Origin: Prescottella sp. R16
GTDB taxonomy: Bacteria > Actinomycetota > Actinomycetes > Mycobacteriales > Mycobacteriaceae
Direction of reading: 5' to 3'
Assembly: GCF_030656875.1 (NCBI RefSeq)
Contig: NZ_CP130943.1
Coordinates: 1,736,001-1,800,000, forward strand
DNA: 64,000 nt
The first letter of the stretch is position 1. The number at the start of each line of letters is the position of its first letter. The notes beneath the pieces are model-generated. The model made no database searches, was not told the DNA's origin, and was given only the letters and a program-made list of their open reading frames with translations. Made by a program: the position numbers and the translations under genes. Positions 57,758 to 64,000 of this stretch are shown one piece after another.

Positions 57758-58509
57758 GGCTCCCTCGTTTCGTCGGTGGGGGACTGCGTACCACGAGCCT
57801 GCACGAGCCAGATGGCGCGCGCCGCGGGATCGCCGAGATCGACGGCGGTGGAACCGGTTCCGAGACGGACCGACACGGTGCCGGCGTAGTCCCGTCGTTC
57901 GACGACCGCGATGTCGGTGTCGAGGGCGATACCGACCGAGTCGAAGTAGCGCAGCATCGCCGGATCGGCGTCGGAGATGCGGGCGACCCGGCCGGCCTCG
58001 CCGTCCTCGAAGTCGCTGAGCTGCCGGGCCGGCGGGGTGGGTACCGACCCGTCCGCGGCCGGGATCGGGTCGCCGTGCGGATCCCGTTCGGGATGGCCCA
58101 GTTTCGCGGCGATCCGGTCGATCATCAGATCCGAGACGGCATGCTCGAGGATCTCCGCCTCGTCGTGCACCTCGTCCCAGCCGTATCCGAGCTCCTCGAC
58201 GAGGAACGTCTCGATCAGCCGGTGCCGGCGCACCATCGACACGGCCGCGGCCCGGCCCGCATCGGTGAGGGCGATCGCGCCGTACCGGACATGATCGACC
58301 AGCCCCTGATCGGCCAGCTTGCGGATCGCCTCGGAGACGGTGGACGCCGACACCCCGATCCGTTCGGAGAGCAGTTTGGTCGACACCCGCTCCCCGGACC
58401 ATTCCTGCACCGTCCAGATCACCTTGAGGTAGTCCTGCGCCACCGCGGACAGGGCCTCCGGGTGCGGTGCGGCGCCGGGAGGATTCACGTCTGACTTCTG
58501 TGCGGCCAC
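57754..58509 (-). CDS. sirR: DtxR/MntR-family metalloregulator, SirR-like
   Basis: Metal-dependent repressor of the DtxR family, about 251 residues. It has an N-terminal winged helix (LSERIGVSASTVSEAIRKLADQGLVDH), a dimerisation/metal domain (RRHRLIETFLVEELGYGWDEVHDEAEILEHAVSD, with His and Glu ligands) and a C-terminal FeoA/SH3-like domain. It resembles M. tuberculosis SirR (Rv2788), located near ribF there too. GTG 58509 is chosen because TAAGCT ends 7 nt before it, which suggests a leaderless mRNA; an upstream TTG at 58527 would lie across the promoter. Confidence 0.9.
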   Translation of the reverse strand: MAAQKSDVNPPGAAPHPEALSAVAQDYLKVIWTVQEWSGERVSTKLLSERIGVSASTVSEAIRKLADQGLVDHVRYGAIALTDAGRAAAVSMVRRHRLIETFLVEELGYGWDEVHDEAEILEHAVSDLMIDRIAAKLGHPERDPHGDPIPAADGSVPTPPARQLSDFEDGEAGRVARISDADPAMLRYFDSVGIALDTDIAVVERRDYAGTVSVRLGTGSTAVDLGDPAARAIWLVQARGTQSPTDETREP

Positions 58510-58516
58510 GATGACG

Positions 58517-58522
58517 AGCTTA
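58517..58522 (-). promoter_or_regulatory. -10 box of sirR, probable leaderless promoter
   Basis: Read on the reverse strand, TAAGCT ends 7 nt before GTG 58509. The adjoining sequence TTGCCTAAGC may also be a half-site for a DtxR-type regulator. Confidence 0.4.
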
Positions 58523-58591
58523 GGCAACCGTCACCGGCGACACACATCAACTCCGCCGTCCCCGGAGGTGACCGGTCTCCGGATCGGCCGT

Positions 58592-58597
58592 TAGGCT
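58592..58597 (+). promoter_or_regulatory. -10 box of ribF, probable leaderless promoter
   Basis: TAGGCT ends 7 nt before the in-frame GTG at 58605; there is no ribosome binding site between. Confidence 0.45.
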
Positions 58598-58604
58598 GCC
58601 ACGT

Positions 58605-59594
58605 GTGCAGAGATGGCGAGGTCTGGACGATGTGCCGGCGGACTGGGGGCGTTGCGTCCTGACGATCGGGGTTTTCGACGGTGTACACCGAGGTCACGCG
58701 CAATTGATCACGCGTGCCGTCGATGCGGCACGCGAGCGTGGCATTCCCTGTGTCGTCATGACATTCGATCCGCATCCGGCGGAAGTGGTGCGTCCGGGCA
58801 CGCATCCGGCCCAGTTGACGACATTGCCGCGCCGGGCCGAGTTGGTCGAGGCGCTCGGCGTCGACGTCTTCTGCGTCATGCCGTTCACGCCCGAGTTCAT
58901 GAAGCTGTCGCCCGAGCGGTACGTCCACGAGATCCTCGTCGAACGGTTGCACGTCGCCGAGGTGGTGGTGGGGGAGAACTTCACGTTCGGCCGCAAGGCC
59001 GCCGGCAACGTCGACCTGCTCCGGGAGACGGGTGCCCGGTTCGGGTTCGCCGTCGACGGCGTCAACCTGCTCGCCGAGCACGCGGTGACGTTCTCGTCCA
59101 CCTACATCCGATCGTGTGTCGACGCCGGTGACGTCGCCGCGGCCGCAGAGGCGCTGGGCCGTCCGCACCGCGTCGAAGGCGTCGTCGTCCACGGGGACGG
59201 CCGTGGCCGCGGTCTCGGGTTCCCGACCGCGAACCTGTCGTCGCCGATGTACTCGGCGATCCCGGCGGACGGCGTGTACGCGGCGTGGTTCACCGTCCTC
59301 GGCCCCGACCCGGTCGAGGGCTCGCTCGAGCCGGGACACCGCTACAAGGCTGCGGTCTCGGTCGGCACCAATCCGACGTTCTCCGGTCGCACCCGCACCG
59401 TCGAGGCGTTCGTGCTCGACCACGACGCCGACCTGTACGGACAGCACGTCGCCGTCGACTTCGTCGACCGGGTGCGAGGCATGGAGAAGTTCGACTCGGT
59501 CGAGGCGCTCATCGAGGAGATGGGCCGCGACGCAGACAAGGCCCGCAAGATCCTGGACGAGGCGTCCGGGGAGTCCGGGACGCCCGCGAACTGA
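58605..59594 (+). CDS. ribF: Bifunctional riboflavin kinase / FAD synthetase RibF
   Basis: Makes FMN from riboflavin and FAD from FMN. The 329-residue protein has the N-terminal nucleotidyltransferase domain ([10 protein letters not shown] at 22-31, [15 protein letters not shown]) and a C-terminal riboflavin kinase domain ([32 protein letters not shown]). The start is GTG 58605. Linkage to rpsO and truB is common in bacteria. Confidence 0.96.
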   Translation: MQRWRGLDDVPADWGRCVLTIGVFDGVHRGHAQLITRAVDAARERGIPCVVMTFDPHPAEVVRPGTHPAQLTTLPRRAELVEALGVDVFCVMPFTPEFMKLSPERYVHEILVERLHVAEVVVGENFTFGRKAAGNVDLLRETGARFGFAVDGVNLLAEHAVTFSSTYIRSCVDAGDVAAAAEALGRPHRVEGVVVHGDGRGRGLGFPTANLSSPMYSAIPADGVYAAWFTVLGPDPVEGSLEPGHRYKAAVSVGTNPTFSGRTRTVEAFVLDHDADLYGQHVAVDFVDRVRGMEKFDSVEALIEEMGRDADKARKILDEASGESGTPAN

Positions 59595-59724
59595 CCGGGC
59601 CGTCACCTCTGGTAAGGTCGACCGTTGGCGTGTGCTGCGGTCCGCGGTGGCCGCGTCCGTCGGAGGCCGGTGTGAGTCGGCCCCCGATTCCTTTCGCGCG
59701 GACATCAGTTACAGGAGTGCACCA

Positions 59725-59994
59725 GTGGCATTGACCACCGAGCAGAAGAAGCAGATCCTCGGCGAGTACGGACTGCACGAGACCGACACCGGTTCGCCGG
59801 AGGCGCAGGTGGCCATGCTCACCAAGCGCATCGTCGATCTCACCGAGCACCTGAAGATGCACAAGCACGACCACCACTCCCGCCGCGGCCTGCTGCTGCT
59901 GGTCGGACGTCGTCGTCGTCTGCTCAAGTACATCCAGAAGGTCGACATCGCCCGTTACCGCTCGCTCATCGAGCGTCTCGGCCTGCGCCGATAA
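59725..59994 (+). CDS. rpsO: 30S ribosomal protein S15
   Basis: An 89-residue primary binding protein of the 16S rRNA central domain. The sequence is fully typical: [37 protein letters not shown], then [24 protein letters not shown] 59725 follows AGGAG. A TAAGGT hexamer near 59613 may be its -10 box. It is followed by a long intergenic hairpin and pnp. Confidence 0.97.
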   Translation: MALTTEQKKQILGEYGLHETDTGSPEAQVAMLTKRIVDLTEHLKMHKHDHHSRRGLLLLVGRRRRLLKYIQKVDIARYRSLIERLGLRR

Positions 59995-60026
59995 GACGGG
60001 TACCCGGCGAGTTCGTCGCCGACCTC

Positions 60027-60086
60027 ACCGATAGCCAGCGAGGCCTGCTGAGTTACTGCTTAGACTGAGCCTCGTTGGCTATCGGT
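60027..60086 (+). promoter_or_regulatory. Long rpsO-pnp intergenic hairpin, likely RNase III site or attenuator
   Basis: Arms ACCGATAGCCAGCGAGGC (60027-60044) and GCCTCGTTGGCTATCGGT (60069-60086) form an 18-bp stem with one G-U wobble and a 24-nt AT-rich loop. In Streptomyces the rpsO-pnp intergenic hairpin is cut by RNase III and controls pnp, and this element has the same place. Other short stems follow at about 60100-60170. A purine-only tract (GAGAGGGAAGAGAAGAGAAG) just before the pnp ATG is its ribosome binding site. Confidence 0.7.
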
Positions 60087-60274
60087 GCTTGTGTACCACC
60101 CCGCCGACCGCGCCTGTAGGCGTGGCGTCGGTCTTCGGTAGTGGCCCGCCGGACGTGATCCGGCAGGCTTCGATCGACGGCCGCCTCCGCCCTGCGAGGA
60201 GCGCAGCCGCGACCAGGAGGGTCGCGGCGCCGATGCGGATTCGGCAAAAGACGAGAGGGAAGAGAAGAGAAGAA

Positions 60275-62551
60275 ATGACGAACAATTCCGCAGTAGAGGT
60301 CGAAGAGGGCGTGTTCGAAGCCACCGCCACGATCGACAACGGGTCCTACGGCACCCGCACCATCCGTTTCGAGACCGGTCGCCTCGCGCAGCAGGCCGCC
60401 GGCGCCGTCGTCGCCTACCTCGACGACGAGACCATGCTGCTGTCGGCCACCTCGGCCAGCAAGCAGCCCAAGGAGCACTTCGACTTCTTCCCCCTGACGG
60501 TGGACGTCGAGGAGCGCATGTACGCGGCGGGCCGCATCCCCGGCTCGTTCTTCCGTCGTGAGGGTCGCCCCTCCACCGACGCGATCCTGACCTGCCGTCT
60601 GATCGACCGGCCGCTGCGCCCGTCGTTCGTCGACGGCCTCCGCAACGAGATCCAGGTCGTCGTCACCGTCCTGAGCCTCGATCCCAAGGATCTGTACGAC
60701 GTCGTCGCGATCAACGCGGCGTCCGCGTCCACCCAGATCGCCGGCCTGCCGTTCTCCGGCCCCGTCGGTGGCGTGCGCGTCGCGCTCATCACCTCCGACG
60801 ACAACAAGGCCGGCCAGTGGGTCGCGTTCCCGACCGTCGAGCAGCTCGAGGGTGCCGTCTTCGACATGGTCGTCGCCGGCCGCATCGTCGCCGGCTCGGG
60901 TGACTCCGCCGACGTCGCGATCATGATGGTCGAGGCCGAGGCCACCGAGAACGTCATCAGCCTGATCGACGGCGGCGCGCAGGCGCCGACCGAGGCGATC
61001 GTCGCGCAGGGCCTCGAGGCGGCCAAGCCGTTCATCGCCCGCCTGTGCGAGGCACAGCAGGCCCTGGCCGAGAAGGCTGCCAAGCCGACCGGCGAGTACC
61101 CGCTGTTCCCGGCCTACCAGGACGACGTGTACGCCGCCGTGGAGAAGGCAGCGGCTGCTCCGCTCACCGCCGCGCTGTCCATCGCCGGCAAGCAGGAGCG
61201 CGACGACAAGACCGACGAGGTCAAGGTCGAGGTTCTCGAGCAGGTCGCCCCGCAGTTCGAGGGCCGCGAGAAGGAGATCGGCGCGGCGTTCCGCTCGCTG
61301 ACCAAGAAGCTGGTCCGCCAGCGCATCCTGCGCGACCAGTTCCGCATCGACGGCCGCGGCATCACCGACATCCGGTCGCTGTCCGCCGAGGTCGCGGTCA
61401 TCCCGCGCGCCCACGGCTCGGCGCTGTTCGAGCGTGGCGAGACCCAGATCATGGGCGTCACCACCCTCGACATGGTCAAGATGGCGCAGCAGATCGACTC
61501 GCTGGGCCCCGAGACCAGCAAGCGCTACATGCACCACTACAACTTCCCGCCGTACTCGACCGGTGAGACCGGCCGTGTCGGCTCGCCGAAGCGTCGCGAG
61601 ATCGGCCACGGTGCGCTCGCCGAGCGTGCGCTCGTGCCGGTGCTGCCGAGCCAGGAAGAGTTCCCGTACGCGATCCGTCAGGTCTCGGAGGCGCTCAGCT
61701 CCAACGGCTCCACCTCGATGGGTTCGGTCTGCGCCTCGACGCTGTCGCTGCTGAACGCCGGTGTCCCGCTGAAGGCCCCCGTCGCCGGTATCGCGATGGG
61801 CCTCGTCTCCGACGAGGTCGACGGCGAGACCCGCTACGTCGCGCTCACCGACATCCTCGGTGCCGAGGACGCCTTCGGCGACATGGACTTCAAGGTCGCC
61901 GGCACCAAGGACTTCGTCACGGCCCTGCAGCTCGACACCAAGCTCGACGGCATCCCGTCGCAGGTGCTGGCCGGCGCGCTGAGCCAGGCGCACGACGCCC
62001 GCTCGACCATCCTCGAGGTCATGGCCGAGGCCATCGACACCCCGGACGAGATGAGCCCGTACGCCCCGCGGATCACCACCATCAAGGTGCCCGTGGACAA
62101 GATCGGTGAGGTCATCGGCCCCAAGGGCAAGATGATCAACTCGATCACCGAAGAGACCGGCGCCAACATCTCCATCGAGGACGACGGCACGGTCTACGTC
62201 GGTGCCGCGGACGGCCCGTCCGCGCAGGCTGCGATCGACAAGATCAACGCCATCGCCAACCCGCAGCTGCCCAAGGTGGGCGAGCGTTTCCTGGGCACGG
62301 TCGTCAAGACCACCGCCTTCGGTGCGTTCGTCTCGCTGCTCCCGGGCCGCGACGGGCTGGTGCACATCTCGAAGCTGGGCAACGGCAAGCGGATCGCGAA
62401 GGTCGAGGACGTCGTGAACGTCGGCTCGAAGATCCGGGTCGAGATCGCCGACATCGACAACCGCGGCAAGATCTCCCTGATCCCCGTGGAAGATTCGGCA
62501 GAGAACGACACCGCCTCGGAGTCCGCAGCCTCGGAGTCGGCCGCCGAGTAA
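60275..62551 (+). CDS. pnp: Polyribonucleotide nucleotidyltransferase (PNPase)
   Basis: Phosphorolytic 3'-5' exoribonuclease and RNA-tailing enzyme, a trimer in the cytosol. The 758-residue protein has two RNase PH-like domains with an intervening helical domain, then a KH domain ([20 protein letters not shown], about residue 608) and an S1 domain ([26 protein letters not shown]). It corresponds to mycobacterial GpsI. ATG 60275 is chosen for the purine-rich tract; an in-frame ATG at 60233 has no well-placed site. Confidence 0.97.
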   Translation: MTNNSAVEVEEGVFEATATIDNGSYGTRTIRFETGRLAQQAAGAVVAYLDDETMLLSATSASKQPKEHFDFFPLTVDVEERMYAAGRIPGSFFRREGRPSTDAILTCRLIDRPLRPSFVDGLRNEIQVVVTVLSLDPKDLYDVVAINAASASTQIAGLPFSGPVGGVRVALITSDDNKAGQWVAFPTVEQLEGAVFDMVVAGRIVAGSGDSADVAIMMVEAEATENVISLIDGGAQAPTEAIVAQGLEAAKPFIARLCEAQQALAEKAAKPTGEYPLFPAYQDDVYAAVEKAAAAPLTAALSIAGKQERDDKTDEVKVEVLEQVAPQFEGREKEIGAAFRSLTKKLVRQRILRDQFRIDGRGITDIRSLSAEVAVIPRAHGSALFERGETQIMGVTTLDMVKMAQQIDSLGPETSKRYMHHYNFPPYSTGETGRVGSPKRREIGHGALAERALVPVLPSQEEFPYAIRQVSEALSSNGSTSMGSVCASTLSLLNAGVPLKAPVAGIAMGLVSDEVDGETRYVALTDILGAEDAFGDMDFKVAGTKDFVTALQLDTKLDGIPSQVLAGALSQAHDARSTILEVMAEAIDTPDEMSPYAPRITTIKVPVDKIGEVIGPKGKMINSITEETGANISIEDDGTVYVGAADGPSAQAAIDKINAIANPQLPKVGERFLGTVVKTTAFGAFVSLLPGRDGLVHISKLGNGKRIAKVEDVVNVGSKIRVEIADIDNRGKISLIPVEDSAENDTASESAASESAAE

Positions 62552-62571
62552 CACCGGCACAGCAGTACCGC

Positions 62572-62606
62572 TCCGGCCCCGCACGGCTCGTCCGTGCGGG
62601 GCCGGA
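62572..62606 (+). terminator. Terminator hairpin after pnp
   Basis: TCCGGCCCCGCACGG and CCGTGCGGGGCCGGA form a perfect 15-bp stem around a 5-nt loop, 20 nt after the pnp stop. Confidence 0.8.
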
Positions 62607-62664
62607 CGTGTGTCGCCGGTGTATCGTGGATCGACGCTCAACGCAAGGAAAAACGAACCGCCAC

Positions 62665-64000
62665 ATGGCTTCTTCTCTCCGCGGACGACCCGATCGGGGT
62701 TCCGCACTCGACAATCGTCCTCGGACCGGCGTCCGGCGCACCACGCTTCCCGGTGGCCTGCGGGTGGTGACCGAACACGTGCCGGGCGTCCGGTCGGCCT
62801 CGGTCGGTATCTGGGTGGGTGTCGGCTCGCGTGACGAGCAGCCCACGGTCGCCGGTGCCGCGCACTTCCTCGAGCACCTGCTGTTCAAATCCACCCCCAC
62901 CCGGACCGCGCTCGACATCGCACAGGTGATGGACGGGGTCGGCGGCGAGCTCAACGCGTTCACGTCGAAGGAGCACACGTGCTTCTACGCGCACGTCCTC
63001 GACGAGGATCTGCCGCTCGCGGTGGATCTGGTGTCGGACGTGGTGCTGCGCGGCCGCTGCCGGTCGTCCGACGTCGACGTCGAACGGCAGGTGGTGCTCG
63101 AGGAGATCGCGATGCGCGACGACGACCCCGAGGACCTGCTCGGTGACGCGTTCCTGACCGCACTGTTCGGTGATCATCCGGTGGGTCGGCCGGTGATCGG
63201 CAGCATCGACTCCATCGAGACGATGAGCCGCACCCAGCTGCACTCGTTCCACGTGCGGCGGTACACCCCGGACCGGATGGTCGTCGCGGTGGCCGGCAAC
63301 GTCGAGCACGAGCCCACCGTGGAACTGGTGCGCCGCGCGTTCGACGGGCATCTGGGCCGCGACCTCGATCCGGCACCGCGCCGCGAGGGGGCGATCCGGT
63401 TGCGGACCGCGCCGACACTGAGCCTGACGAACCGGGACAGCGAGCAGGCCCACCTGGCGCTGGGGGTGCGGGCGTTCGGCCGGCACGAGGGTCACCGGTG
63501 GCCGCTGTCGGTGCTCAACGCCGCCGTCGGCGGGGGACTGAGTTCGCGTCTGTTCCAAGAGATCCGAGAGGAACGCGGGCTCGCCTACTCCGTCTACTCG
63601 GGCGTCGACACGTTCGCCGACACCGGCGCGTTCTCGGTGTACGCGGGCTGCCAGCCCGAGAACCTCGGCGAGGTCACGACGCTGATCCGCGAGGTCCTCG
63701 CGAACGTCGCGTCCGACGGCATCACCGACGCCGAGTGCGCCCGATCGAAGGGGGCGCTGCGCGGTTCGCTCGTCCTCGGTCTCGAGGACACCGGTTCACG
63801 CATGACCCGGATCGGCCGCAGCGAACTGAACTACGGCAACCACCAGTCGGTCACCGAGACCCTCGCCCGGATCGACGAGGTCACCACCGACCAGGTCCGG
63901 GACGTCGCCCGACTCCTCCTGCAACGTCCGTTCGCGGCCGCCGTCGTCGGCCCGTACCGGCGGAAACGAGATCTTCCGGCATCGGTCCGGGGCATCGTGA
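62665..64000 (+). CDS. M16 family zinc peptidase, partial at window end
   Basis: Open from ATG 62665 to the last base without a stop, so at least 445 residues. The inverted zinc motif HFLEH (His67, Glu70, His71) is intact, with the downstream Glu region QVVLEEIAMRDDDPEDLL. The second M16 domain begins around LGVRAFGRHEGHRWPLSVLNAAVGGGLSSRLFQEIREERGLAYSV. It resembles processing-peptidase-like proteins such as M. tuberculosis PepR, also located after pnp. AAGGAAAAA upstream may be the ribosome binding site. The 3' end lies beyond the window. Confidence 0.92.
   Translation, partial: MASSLRGRPDRGSALDNRPRTGVRRTTLPGGLRVVTEHVPGVRSASVGIWVGVGSRDEQPTVAGAAHFLEHLLFKSTPTRTALDIAQVMDGVGGELNAFTSKEHTCFYAHVLDEDLPLAVDLVSDVVLRGRCRSSDVDVERQVVLEEIAMRDDDPEDLLGDAFLTALFGDHPVGRPVIGSIDSIETMSRTQLHSFHVRRYTPDRMVVAVAGNVEHEPTVELVRRAFDGHLGRDLDPAPRREGAIRLRTAPTLSLTNRDSEQAHLALGVRAFGRHEGHRWPLSVLNAAVGGGLSSRLFQEIREERGLAYSVYSGVDTFADTGAFSVYAGCQPENLGEVTTLIREVLANVASDGITDAECARSKGALRGSLVLGLEDTGSRMTRIGRSELNYGNHQSVTETLARIDEVTTDQVRDVARLLLQRPFAAAVVGPYRRKRDLPASVRGIV

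Noticed and set aside
60053..62707. An 884-codon open frame on the reverse strand across pnp
   Set aside because: Same effect of GC-rich codon bias; pnp is clear on the forward strand.

Overview
The window is a gene-dense, very GC-rich (about 70%) chromosomal segment from a mycolic-acid actinomycete, most likely Rhodococcus or a close relative in Nocardiaceae. Evidence for this is a mycothione reductase, a MapB-type methionine aminopeptidase, an EfpA-type efflux pump, a SirR-type metalloregulator, a short actinobacterial NusA, an Ala/Pro/Gly-rich IF2 N-terminus, frequent GTG/TTG starts and several probable leaderless mRNAs. From memory, the order mtr/hydrolase - mqo - chelatase - cobO - cobB - cobA - efpA - proS ... 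rimP - nusA - ylxR - infB - rbfA - nrnA - dinF ... pptT - truB ... sirR - ribF - rpsO - pnp - M16 protease parallels the Mycobacterium tuberculosis chromosome. No tRNA, rRNA, CRISPR array, insertion sequence or prophage gene was seen.

Layout. 1-8.1 kb: map-cobQ; a reverse-strand GntR/ABC-ATPase/permease operon with a perfect 10-bp inverted repeat at its promoter; a lipoprotein DD-peptidase-like serine hydrolase; an alpha/beta-hydrolase-like protein without its nucleophile; a SulP transporter. 8.1-12.0 kb: an operon of a 2-oxoglutarate/Fe(II)-type oxygenase plus MetQ-MetN-MetI. It is preceded by a 350-nt leader with a small ORF carrying three consecutive Cys codons and a hairpin that hides the oxygenase ribosome binding site. 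I read this as a cysteine-responsive attenuator. 12.1-17.4 kb: MOSC protein, mycothione reductase with a hydrolase, and malate:quinone oxidoreductase. 17.4-24.6 kb: a cobalamin riboswitch followed by a chelatase (I+D fusion), cobO, cobB, a continuous CobE-CobA/CysG reading frame, and efpA. 24.7-29.2 kb: yaaA, proS, an O-methyltransferase, a broken nucleoside hydrolase and a degenerate receiver-domain protein.

29.3-44.6 kb: the complete nuo operon for respiratory complex I, in order A-B-C-D-EF-G-H-I-J-K-L-M-N. nuoE and nuoF form one uninterrupted gene, so 14 subunits are encoded by 13 genes, most of them joined by ATGA, GTGA or TGATG overlaps. The operon ends in a strong hairpin. 44.7-46.2 kb: three reverse-strand genes (SnoaL-like protein, DUF4439 ferritin-like protein, Tat lipoprotein). 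46.4-57.3 kb: translation and RNA metabolism (rimP, nusA, ylxR, infB, DUF503, rbfA, nrnA), then a MATE exporter, a phosphoesterase, pptT and truB. 57.3-64 kb: a secreted protein with sirR on the reverse strand, then ribF, rpsO, pnp and the start of an M16 protease that runs off the end.

Most interesting items: the polycysteine leader with its RBS-sequestering structure, the nuoEF fusion, the CobE-CobA continuous frame with an internal start, several perfect inverted repeats at promoters of uncharacterised regulators, and the long rpsO-pnp intergenic hairpin.
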